A DNA stretch of 41,863 nucleotides from Fimousia sp045616445. GTDB taxonomy: Bacteria > Bacillota > Clostridia > Lachnospirales > Lachnospiraceae. The position numbers and the translations under genes are program-made. Shown here one piece after another: positions 34,407 to 41,806 of the stretch (the stretch's first letter is position 1; every line of letters starts with the position of its first letter). The stretch is from the NCBI GenBank assembly GCA_045616445.1, contig JAZLGR010000001.1, forward strand, positions 1 to 41,863. The letters are read 5' to 3'. The notes below the pieces were generated by a model that was not told where the DNA came from, made no database searches, and was given only the letters and a program-made list of their open reading frames with translations.

Positions 34407-35423
34407 ATGAGAGATAAATATATCAAATTATTGGAACAAATCAAGCAATTCGAACAGGTTGCCATGGTGACAACACTGGGAGAAACGATTGAAAAAGAAG
34501 TATATAATAACGGCGCGTTCTTTGAGGATGCACCGGAAATTGTAAAGGAAGCATGGGCAACAGGAAAACCAGTGGTCAAAGAGATGGAAGGCAGGAAGCT
34601 GGTGGCAGAGCCATTCTGCAAGGAAGCAAGACTGATCATCTGCGGTGGCGGACATGTATCTCTGGCACTGGGAGAATTCGCAGCAAGGGCAGGGTTCTCT
34701 GTGGTGGTAATTGATGACCGCGAACAGTTTGCCAATGAAGGACGCTTTCCATTCGCAAAGCAGGTCATCTGCGATTCCTTTGAGCATGCGATGCCACAGC
34801 TTCAACTTTCCGGCATCGATTATGTGGCAATCATTACCCGTGGACATGCCCATGATGCAGACTGTATCCGTGCAGTGTATAAAGAGCCAAAGACCAGATA
34901 TGTGGGGCTCATCGGCTCCAGAGGCCGAGTGGCAAAACAGATGGATCTGTTGGAAGCAGAAGGCATTGACAGAGCATGGCTTGATTCCATTCACACACCA
35001 ATCGGGTTAAATATCGGTGCCAAAACACCGGAAGAGGTGGCGATTTCTATCTTAGCAGAACTGATTCAGGTGAAATACCAGACACAGGATGGCAAAGCAA
35101 GTGATGTGGATGTTCGTATTTTGGATGAGCTTGTGGAAGCGCCTGTGGAAAAGCAGGGTATGAAGCGCGCAGTGGTAACGCTGATCGAAACATTTGGCTC
35201 CTGTCCTAGAAAAGCAGGATCTAAGATGATCGTCTATGAGGACGGCAGCATCGCAGGAACTATTGGCGGCGGACTTGGAGAAGGCCGTATGATTCAGGTG
35301 GCAAAGGAGATGATTCCATCCGGCGGATATCGATTTGAATATGAAAATCTGTCCCACGATGTGGCTGCCAACGAAGGTATGGTTTGTGGCGGCGAGATGC
35401 ACATGCTGATTGAAGTGATTTAG
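34407..35423 (+). CDS. XdhC/CoxI-family molybdenum hydroxylase maturation protein with reversed domain order
   Basis: XdhC proteins bind molybdenum cofactor, promote its sulfuration (or selenation) and insert it into the apo-hydroxylase. In this 338-aa protein the Rossmann domain comes first: IICGGGHVSLALG (77-89), VVVIDDRE (99-106), ITRGHAHDADC (143-153), GLIGSRGR (167-174). The XdhC_CoxI domain with GSCPRKAGSKMIVYEDGS (264-281) and AGTIGGGLGEG (283-293) comes after it. Ordinary XdhC has the opposite order. It probably serves the hydroxylase encoded 8 kb upstream. Confidence 0.88.
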   Translation: MRDKYIKLLEQIKQFEQVAMVTTLGETIEKEVYNNGAFFEDAPEIVKEAWATGKPVVKEMEGRKLVAEPFCKEARLIICGGGHVSLALGEFAARAGFSVVVIDDREQFANEGRFPFAKQVICDSFEHAMPQLQLSGIDYVAIITRGHAHDADCIRAVYKEPKTRYVGLIGSRGRVAKQMDLLEAEGIDRAWLDSIHTPIGLNIGAKTPEEVAISILAELIQVKYQTQDGKASDVDVRILDELVEAPVEKQGMKRAVVTLIETFGSCPRKAGSKMIVYEDGSIAGTIGGGLGEGRMIQVAKEMIPSGGYRFEYENLSHDVAANEGMVCGGEMHMLIEVI

Positions 35424-35445
35424 GGCTTAATTCGGTATCGGATTC

Positions 35446-35497
35446 TTGACATGAAATTGTGATACATGATAACATTAATAGACTGTATGTTTATAAT
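35446..35497 (+). promoter_or_regulatory. serS promoter region
   Basis: TTGACA (35446-35451) is followed after 18 bp by TAACAT, and a perfect TATAAT stands at 35492-35497 without a good -35. One of them drives serS. The leader is short and no T-box features (specifier loop, T-box bulge, antiterminator) are seen. Confidence 0.5.
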
Positions 35498-35548
35498 GTA
35501 ACAAGGATATAAAGGACACAGCGTTCTTTTATATAGGAGGAAAAATAG

Positions 35549-36835
35549 ATGATCGATATTAAGTTTTTAAGAGAAAATCCTGAAATCGTAAAGCAGAACA
35601 TCCGCAACAAATTTCAGGACAGAAAACTTCCATTAGTAGATGAAGTAATCGAATTAGATGCACAGAGAAGAGCAACTCAGCAGGAAGCAGATGAAATCCG
35701 TGCCAACCGTAAGACAATCTCCAAGCAGATTGGTATGCTCATGAAACAGGGCAAGAGAGAAGAAGCGGAAGCAGTTAAAGCACAGGTAACAGCCAATGCT
35801 GCACGTTTAGAAGAACTCTCCAAATTACAGAGTGAATTAGAAGAAAAAGTAACACAGATCATGATGACAATTCCAAATATCATCGATCCAAGTGTTCCAA
35901 TTGGTAAAGATGATTCTGAGAATGTGGAAGTACAGAAATATGGTGAACCAGTGGTTCCTGAATTCGAAGTACCATACCACACAGACATCATGAAGAGATT
36001 TGACGGTATCGACCTTGAAGCAGCAGGTAAGGTTGCAGGTAACGGTTTCTACTACCTTATGGGAGATATCGCAAGATTACATTCTGCAGTGATTTCCTAC
36101 GCACGTGATTTCATGATCGACCGTGGATTTACATACTGCATCCCACCATTCATGATTCGTTCCAACGTTGTAACAGGCGTTATGTCCTTTGACGAAATGG
36201 ACGCTATGATGTACAAGATCGAAGGCGAAGATTTATACTTAATCGGTACATCTGAACATTCCATGATCGGTAAATTCATCGATACATTAAACAAAGAAGA
36301 AAAATTACCATATACATTAACATCCTACAGCCCATGTTTCCGTAAGGAAAAAGGCGCTCATGGCATTGAAGAACGTGGTGTATATCGTATCCACCAGTTC
36401 GAAAAACAGGAAATGATCGTTGTTTGTAAGCCAGAAGAATCCCCAATGTGGTTTGAAAAATTATGGCAGAATACAGTTGATTTATTCCGTTCATTAGACA
36501 TTCCTGTACGTACCTTAGAATGCTGCTCCGGTGACTTAGCAGACCTTAAGGTAAAATCCATCGACGTAGAAGCATGGTCCCCAAGACAGCAGAAGTACTT
36601 TGAAGTAGGTTCCTGCTCTAACTTAGGCGATGCTCAGGCAAGAAGATTAAAAATCCGTGTTACAGGCGAAAAGGGCAAATATTTCGCTCACACACTTAAC
36701 AACACAGTAGTAGCTCCACCTCGTATGTTAATTGCTTTCTTAGAAAATAACTTAAACGAAGATGGTTCTGTGAATGTACCAGTTGCATTACGTCCATACA
36801 TGGGTGGCAAGGAAGTATTAGTTCCTGTTCAGTAG
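35549..36835 (+). CDS. serS: serine-tRNA ligase
   Basis: This class II synthetase charges tRNA-Ser. The 428-aa protein has the N-terminal long coiled-coil arm (about 30-105) that contacts the tRNA variable arm, then motif 2 (SPCFRKEKGAHGIEERGVYR) and motif 3 (TLNNTVVAPPRMLIAFLEN). The serine-site residues TSEHSM and EVGSCSNLGDAQARR deviate somewhat from the textbook EISSCSNFxDFQARR. GGAGG lies before the ATG. Confidence 0.95.
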   Translation: MIDIKFLRENPEIVKQNIRNKFQDRKLPLVDEVIELDAQRRATQQEADEIRANRKTISKQIGMLMKQGKREEAEAVKAQVTANAARLEELSKLQSELEEKVTQIMMTIPNIIDPSVPIGKDDSENVEVQKYGEPVVPEFEVPYHTDIMKRFDGIDLEAAGKVAGNGFYYLMGDIARLHSAVISYARDFMIDRGFTYCIPPFMIRSNVVTGVMSFDEMDAMMYKIEGEDLYLIGTSEHSMIGKFIDTLNKEEKLPYTLTSYSPCFRKEKGAHGIEERGVYRIHQFEKQEMIVVCKPEESPMWFEKLWQNTVDLFRSLDIPVRTLECCSGDLADLKVKSIDVEAWSPRQQKYFEVGSCSNLGDAQARRLKIRVTGEKGKYFAHTLNNTVVAPPRMLIAFLENNLNEDGSVNVPVALRPYMGGKEVLVPVQ

Positions 36836-36861
36836 AGCATAGTGATCATTTGAAATTTCAG

Positions 36862-36894
36862 ACCGTCGTGCTTTTTGCACGATGGTTTTTTTTC
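36862..36894 (+). terminator. serS terminator
   Basis: A 10-bp stem ACCGTCGTGC with GCACGATGGT (one G-T pair) and a TTTTT loop is followed by eight T. The 36895-37047 stretch beyond holds a TATAAT at 36964 and no gene. Confidence 0.9.
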
Positions 36895-37047
36895 TGTTCT
36901 GTGATGTGATAAAAAAGTTTCTGATTCGTCACAAAAACGTATGTATTTTTTACTCTGTTGTAGTATAATATATATATTATTGTAGTGTAATAATTAGTGT
37001 ATAGAGTTACGATGCGCTGTTTTGTTGATAGAAGGAGTAAGGATACG

Positions 37048-40000
37048 ATGATGAAAAATTGGAAAAAGATATTGACCATAGTGATGTCAATGATACTGTG
37101 TTTTAATATGACACTTATGCCAGTAGATGCTGTACAGGCAGGTACGGATGTGGAAACAACAAAAGCGAATGTGAAGAAAGTTGAAAATTATGCCAGACAG
37201 CTAAGTGGTGCAACAAGAGTCGACACATCTAATGGAGGCATGAGCTGGGATACTGAAAAGAAAACCTACAGCTGGGCATATTTTAATGGGGTAATGCTTG
37301 ATGCATTCATGATGATTGACTCCGCTGCATATTATAATTATGTTAATGGATTCTATAGTGCGAATATTAACAGTAGTGGCATGATTGTGAATATGACAGG
37401 AACCAAACCATCAGTAAAAGAAGGTGCCCTTGATAATATTGAACCAATTAGAGCTGCCTTTGATGTGTTGGGTGGACCAAATGATAAGCGAATAAAAGAT
37501 GCTATTCAGGAGATGTATCGTCAGCTTGAGGCTATGACAACATATCCAAACTGTGGAGGTAACTATGTTCATAAACAGAATACAGATGGAACTCCAACTA
37601 GTTCATGGTCTGCTTATCCGATTGCACTTGATGGAATTTATATGGCACAGCCATTTCTTATGGAATGTGCGAATGCGATTGATGCCGGAAAGATTACATT
37701 AACAGATAAGAATAAAAGAAAGGTTACTTCTGATTCAATTTATAATGACGTTTATAATCGCGTAATATGGATTTCAGAAAATCTTTATAACCCTCAGACG
37801 GGTCTTTATGATCATGCATACAATCCTAACACGAGAAGTACGAATGGAATAGCCTGGTCTCGTTCTATTGGATGGTATGCGATGGCACTTGTTGATATCA
37901 TTGAGATGATGCCTGCCGGAAGTAAAAAAGAAAATCTGAAAAAGGTACTTCCGGATTTATTTGATGGAATGCTTCGATATCAAGATGAGGAAACCGGCCT
38001 TTGGTATAATGTGACCGCTTATGATAGTTCTCTTACAAGTAATAATGGTAACATGTTAGAAACTTCAGGATCATCCATGATGGCATATGCTTTATGTAAA
38101 GCTTATAAAAATGGCTGGGTGTCTGATCGTAAATATGGAGAAGCAGGTGTTAAAGCTTTTAATGGAATTGTAGACAATAAGATGATTGGTTCTGGACCTT
38201 ATTCTGTAATACATACTTACAGGAATTCCGGCGCTTCTCCATATGTAAATGATTATACAAAAGCAGATTATACTACGAATGAAGCAAAGGGTGTAGGTCC
38301 ATTGATTATGGCAGCTACGGTAGTACAGCCGGTAGCGAATATGCTTGCAATTCCAGAAGAATTATATGATGAAGCGACCGGTATTACGGTAGCAGGTTCT
38401 AAAGCAACTGGGATGGAAGTAGGAGACGTTTCAGCAACAACAACTATTTCTGACCTGGCAGATGATTTAAAAGCGTATGATATTCATTTGGAAAATTATA
38501 CAGAAGGAACAGACAAGACGATTACCATCCCTATTCCTGAGGGAATGGATGAAGATACAGTAAAAGTATATTATGTTGGAACGTATTCAGAACCTGTAGA
38601 GATAGCCGTTACAAAAGAAGATGGCAAGGTGAAGTTTGATACCACAGAAATCGGAGTATTTGTCATTGGGCATGCACCGGTTGATCACGGTGATGGTGGA
38701 AGTGGAGACAGTGGAAACCAGCCAGGCAGTGGAGGAAACGGAGATAGTGGAAACCAGCCAGGCAGTGGAGGAAACGGAGATAGTGGAAACCAGCCAGGTA
38801 GTGGTGGAGACGGCGATAATGGAAACCAGCCAGGTAGTGGTGGAGACGGCGATAATGGAAACCAGCCAGGCAGTGGTGGAGACGGCGATAATGGAAACCA
38901 GCCAGGCAGTGGTGGAGACGGCGATAATGGAAACCAGCCAGATATTGAAGAAGGACAACCAATTGTAATCACAATCCATGACAGCAATGGTAAAGCAGCG
39001 GATGCATTTGAAGTTTATCAGATTTTTAAATGCAAAATACTTTCAAATGGAACCATCGGTGACCATGTACTGTGGGGAGATGGTATTCACACTGTCAATG
39101 GAAAAATTCAGGTAGGTGACAAGCATTATACAGCACAGGAACTAATTCGTGCTTATAATAAGAACGAAATATCTGTCAATGATTTCATTGATGCTGTTTC
39201 TTCCAATCTAAGTGAAACAAACTATACAGGTATTGCAAATGAAGATGATGATGCAGTAATCCAGCTTCCGGGAGCAGGTTATTACTTTATTCGAAATACA
39301 GAAGGTAGTGCCAAAGATGGAGAAGCGTATACTCGTTTTATTACAAGCATTATGAAAGAAGAAACAATTCTTGTAAATACAAAAACAGATGCTCCATATG
39401 TAGAGAAAAAATTAAAAGATTATGGAGAATCAGATGAGTGGTATCGTGATGCAAACAATGGAAAAATAGGGGATGTCGTTAATTATAGGATTACTTCTTC
39501 TGTTCCGGATTTATCGAATTACAATGCATATACATTTATCCTTCATGACACAATGTCCGCCGGATTATCTTATCAAGAAGGTAGCCTGAAGGTTATGCTT
39601 GGCGGCAAAGAATTAGAGGCTGATAAGGATTATACAGTTGATATACATATAAATAACGATAAAGAAACTGTTTTTGATATTGATTTTAAGAATTTTATCC
39701 AGTATAAGGGATCTGCTGGAGCAGGAATCAGTGTAACTTACGATGCTGTGATCAATGAAGATGCAATCATTGGTGAGGATGGCAATCCGAACTATGTATA
39801 TCTGACTTATTCCAATGATCCAAATCATACAGGAGATGGACATGTTGGAAAGACACCAAAATCCTGGACAAAAACATTTGTTGCCAAACTCCTGGCTTTC
39901 AAATATGACGGCGCGGATGGAACGCCTTTGAAAGGTGCAACGATTACACTTAGTGGTACCCAATCGGGATGTTATTTTATCGAAGATGATACACTTTATG

Positions 40001-40428
40001 TGTCAACAATTGAAAAAGAAGTCATTTCTGATGAAGATGGATATGTAGATTTTGGAACACTTGGAACCGGTAATTATACAATTACCGAAATCAAAGCACC
40101 GGATGGGTATAATCTGTTGAAAGAACCAATCGAAATTGTCATTGAAAGTGATAGCAATGAACTAATCGTCGGTGATGATACAGTGAAAACTACATGGAAG
40201 GTTACTGCTAATGGAGAACTTATTACAAATGAAATTAAAAACAATGTGATTGAGAAGACAGATGATCCAAATGTATTCCTGATAGGCATAGAAAACCGTG
40301 CTGGATCAATTCTTCCTTCAACGGGAGGAATTGGAACAAAATTAGCATCCATGATTGGTATGGCAATGATGGTGGGAGCTGCTATATTGCTTGTTACAAA
40401 GAGAAGAATGACAAGTGAATGGGAATAG
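37048..40428 (+). CDS. sortase-anchored surface protein: GH105-type hydrolase fused to pilin-like isopeptide domains
   Basis: This 1126-aa protein starts with a signal peptide (about 1-33, cleavage after VQA). Residues about 45-430 look like a GH105/GH88 unsaturated uronyl hydrolase: ALDGIYMAQPFL with the candidate catalytic D195, WSRSIGWYAMALVDIIE, RYQDEETGLWY and LETSGSSMMAYALCKA. A small beta domain follows, then a Gly/Asp/Asn linker of 36-bp repeats (548-631), a pilin-like isopeptide domain (GDVVNYRITSSVPDL), and a SpaA/Cna-B domain with the E-box TITEIKAPDGYN. The end is LPSTG (1089-1093), a membrane span and KRR, so it is sorted to the cell wall. It probably removes unsaturated uronic acid from pectin-type oligosaccharides outside the cell. 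Start 37048 is chosen because AGTAAGGA precedes it. Confidence 0.82.
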   Translation: MMKNWKKILTIVMSMILCFNMTLMPVDAVQAGTDVETTKANVKKVENYARQLSGATRVDTSNGGMSWDTEKKTYSWAYFNGVMLDAFMMIDSAAYYNYVNGFYSANINSSGMIVNMTGTKPSVKEGALDNIEPIRAAFDVLGGPNDKRIKDAIQEMYRQLEAMTTYPNCGGNYVHKQNTDGTPTSSWSAYPIALDGIYMAQPFLMECANAIDAGKITLTDKNKRKVTSDSIYNDVYNRVIWISENLYNPQTGLYDHAYNPNTRSTNGIAWSRSIGWYAMALVDIIEMMPAGSKKENLKKVLPDLFDGMLRYQDEETGLWYNVTAYDSSLTSNNGNMLETSGSSMMAYALCKAYKNGWVSDRKYGEAGVKAFNGIVDNKMIGSGPYSVIHTYRNSGASPYVNDYTKADYTTNEAKGVGPLIMAATVVQPVANMLAIPEELYDEATGITVAGSKATGMEVGDVSATTTISDLADDLKAYDIHLENYTEGTDKTITIPIPEGMDEDTVKVYYVGTYSEPVEIAVTKEDGKVKFDTTEIGVFVIGHAPVDHGDGGSGDSGNQPGSGGNGDSGNQPGSGGNGDSGNQPGSGGDGDNGNQPGSGGDGDNGNQPGSGGDGDNGNQPGSGGDGDNGNQPDIEEGQPIVITIHDSNGKAADAFEVYQIFKCKILSNGTIGDHVLWGDGIHTVNGKIQVGDKHYTAQELIRAYNKNEISVNDFIDAVSSNLSETNYTGIANEDDDAVIQLPGAGYYFIRNTEGSAKDGEAYTRFITSIMKEETILVNTKTDAPYVEKKLKDYGESDEWYRDANNGKIGDVVNYRITSSVPDLSNYNAYTFILHDTMSAGLSYQEGSLKVMLGGKELEADKDYTVDIHINNDKETVFDIDFKNFIQYKGSAGAGISVTYDAVINEDAIIGEDGNPNYVYLTYSNDPNHTGDGHVGKTPKSWTKTFVAKLLAFKYDGADGTPLKGATITLSGTQSGCYFIEDDTLYVSTIEKEVISDEDGYVDFGTLGTGNYTITEIKAPDGYNLLKEPIEIVIESDSNELIVGDDTVKTTWKVTANGELITNEIKNNVIEKTDDPNVFLIGIENRAGSILPSTGGIGTKLASMIGMAMMVGAAILLVTKRRMTSEWE
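38689..38940 (+). repeat. 36-bp tandem repeats coding a GSGGDGDNGNQP linker
   Basis: Six in-phase 36-bp units lie at 38725-38940 (two of the GSGGNGDSGNQP type, then four of GSGGDGDNGNQP), preceded by one degenerate unit at 38689-38724. Neighbouring units are almost identical in DNA, which marks recent expansion by slippage or unequal exchange. The encoded linker is flexible and hydrophilic. Confidence 0.95.
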
Positions 40429-40438
40429 AATAAAAAAG

Positions 40439-40479
40439 ACACATTTACATCTTAAAATAGATGTAAATGTGTTTTTTTG
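40439..40479 (+). terminator. terminator after the surface protein gene
   Basis: A 14-bp perfect stem ACACATTTACATCT with AGATGTAAATGTGT and a 6-nt loop is followed by TTTTTTT. The promoter of the next gene (TATAAT at 40483-40488) starts right after it. Confidence 0.9.
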
Positions 40480-40523
40480 TAGTATAATAATTGTATATAT
40501 ATGTAAGAAAGGGGAAATGATCA

Positions 40524-41303
40524 ATGAAAAAATGGTTCATCATGTTTTTGACTACAGTGATAATTTTGAGCGGAACATTTGCCACTGTAGCGGAAGCAAA
40601 AAGTTTGTCATCCTATAGTACCAAGACCTATGAATGGGGATTGGGGCTGAATAAAAAGCATAAGATTCCAAGGGGAGAAACACCAAAGAGCTGGAATCTG
40701 GCTAAGGACAAAACCTATTATTATGGTGCCCATTCCAAGAAGAATAAGGTGGTTTATCTCACATTTGACTGTGGATATGAGAATGGATACACCAGCAAAA
40801 TCTTAGATACACTGAAAAAGAAAAAGGTGAAAGCAATCTTCTTCGTAACCGGCTCCTACATCAAACATAATCCAAAGCTGGTAAAACGTATGAAGAAGGA
40901 AGGTCATCTGGTTGGTAATCATACCATGACCCATCCACGCATGTCTAAAATGAGCGTTGCCAAAATCAAAAAGGAAATTTTAGATACCGAAAAGCTGATG
41001 AAGAAAAAGACCGGCTATAAGATGGACAAATTCATCCGTCCGCCGGAAGGTAACTTCAGCAAACGCAGTGTCATGGTCAGCAAGAGCCTTGGTTATAATA
41101 CTATCTTATGGAGTCTTGCTTATTATGATTATGAACCAAAGCATCAGCCAGGTAAGCAGTATGTCATCAACCGATTTAAGACATATCACCACAATGGTAT
41201 GATTCCACTGATCCATACATGTAGTAAGTCTAATACTCAGGCACTTCCAGAAGTCATCAGTTATCTTAAGAAAAAGGGATATCGCCTTGGTACATTAGAT
41301 TAA
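40524..41303 (+). CDS. pdaA: PdaA-type polysaccharide deacetylase
   Basis: This 259-aa exported protein (signal peptide to about residue 25, AEA) has a NodB-type deacetylase domain: TFDCGYENGY (motif 1, with Asp and an unusual Cys in place of the second Asp), GNHTMTHP (motif 2, metal histidines), RPPEGNFS (motif 3) and LIHTCSKSN. The pattern is that of Bacillus PdaA, which deacetylates N-acetylmuramic acid so that the spore-cortex delta-lactam can form. A sporulation role fits but a vegetative wall role is also possible. AAAGGGG precedes the ATG. Confidence 0.88.
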   Translation: MKKWFIMFLTTVIILSGTFATVAEAKSLSSYSTKTYEWGLGLNKKHKIPRGETPKSWNLAKDKTYYYGAHSKKNKVVYLTFDCGYENGYTSKILDTLKKKKVKAIFFVTGSYIKHNPKLVKRMKKEGHLVGNHTMTHPRMSKMSVAKIKKEILDTEKLMKKKTGYKMDKFIRPPEGNFSKRSVMVSKSLGYNTILWSLAYYDYEPKHQPGKQYVINRFKTYHHNGMIPLIHTCSKSNTQALPEVISYLKKKGYRLGTLD

Positions 41304-41333
41304 TTTACTATGAAAAAGAAAAAAACAGAGGAA

Positions 41334-41350
41334 GCGACAACGGCAGTCGC
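41334..41350. other. small hairpin after pdaA
   Basis: GCGAC and GTCGC enclose a 7-nt loop about 30 bp after the pdaA stop. There is no T-run, so it is a weak terminator candidate only. The 41351-41411 part has no recognised feature. Confidence 0.3.
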
Positions 41351-41411
41351 AAAGTAATAAAGAATAGAATTTGATATTTGGGAGGCATTTGTGGTAAGAT
41401 GGGATAGATAA

Positions 41412-41470
41412 GTCTCACTAGTTTAACGGATAAAACACGCGCCTCCTAAGGTCACGTTCTGACTGTGCCC
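41412..41470 (+). pseudogene. tRNA-Arg(CCT)-like 5' half, unit A
   Basis: The sequence reads as a tRNA start: acceptor 5' strand GTCTCAC, T8 A9, D stem GTTT/AAAC around AACGGATA, anticodon stem 5' strand CGCGC and loop CTCCTAA with anticodon CCT. The 3' anticodon strand (GCGCG) is absent. Instead, a hairpin with a 7-nt loop TTCTGAC follows directly (41450-41470), resembling a T arm. No GTGAGAC-like acceptor partner is seen in the next 400 bp. It could be a truncated or interrupted tRNA gene. Confidence 0.5.
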
Positions 41471-41534
41471 GGATAGCGACTTTCAACAAGTTAATAGTTC
41501 GATAAAAACGGTGTAAAAGCCGATTTTTATACAG

Positions 41535-41643
41535 GTTTCTATAGCTCAGCAGGATAGGGCGACTGGCTCCTAAGGAAGAAGCATAGCTAAACTCTGAGAA
41601 AAAAGTTAAAAAGCACTCAGTGTTTCGAATCCAGTTAGGGACG
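41535..41643 (+). pseudogene. interrupted tRNA-Arg(CCT)-like gene, unit B
   Basis: Acceptor GTTTCTA (41535-41541) pairs with TAGGGAC (41636-41642) including two G-U pairs. D stem GCTC/GGGC, anticodon stem 5' strand ACTGG and loop CTCCTAA (anticodon CCT) are present. A T loop TTCGAAT stands at the right distance from the acceptor end. The 3' anticodon strand CCAGT is not where it should be; about 57 extra nt follow the loop, and CCAGT appears only at 41631-41635, next to the acceptor strand. The insert contains an 8-position hairpin at 41591-41623 (7 pairs, one T-T mismatch). Confidence 0.5.
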
Positions 41644-41806
41644 TCAAAAAATAGCACGTTGAAATTGCCAACATTTGGTGATAGTATCGTGATACAGGTC
41701 GAGGAAATTATTCCTTTGAATCAATCAAAAATCGTTAATAACCGGTCACCGATCCGGATGGCATAAATGGTCAAAAAGCCTTATTTTAAGCCAAAAATCG
41801 GCATGT
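41644..41806. other. noncoding stretch with many short hairpins
   Basis: No gene is visible. Short perfect inverted repeats follow one another: CCAA/TTGG (41668-41678), GTATC/GATAC (41684-41695), AGGAA/TTCCT (41702-41715), and CCGG repeats at 41742-41757. AAAAATCGGC at 41793-41802 is the inverse of GCCGATTTTT at 41519-41528, so the two flank unit B. The density suggests a structured RNA, but this is unproven. Confidence 0.4.

Noticed and set aside
35424..35548. T-box leader before serS
   Set aside because: The leader is only about 50-75 nt after the promoter and lacks the specifier hairpin and antiterminator sequence.
38725..38940. CRISPR-like periodic array
   Set aside because: The units are directly adjacent without spacers and are in phase with the coding frame, so this is a coding tandem repeat.
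38587..38987. Long open frames on both strands across the repeat region of the surface protein
   Set aside because: They are by-products of a 36-bp repeat without stops in several frames. Their products are low-complexity repeats and there is no ribosome-binding site or family resemblance.
41310..41357. 15-codon frame (MKKKKTEEATTAVAK) just after pdaA
   Set aside because: There is no ribosome-binding site, and it is too short and low in complexity to be supported.
41567..41635. Group I or group II intron inside the tRNA-Arg-like unit B
   Set aside because: The extra segment is only about 57 nt, far too short for a self-splicing intron, and has no P7/G-site or domain V features. A different insert cannot be excluded.
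41418..41657. 79-codon minus-strand open frame over the tRNA-like units
   Set aside because: It has no SD, no recognisable motif, and it covers the D arms and anticodon loops of two tRNA-like units.
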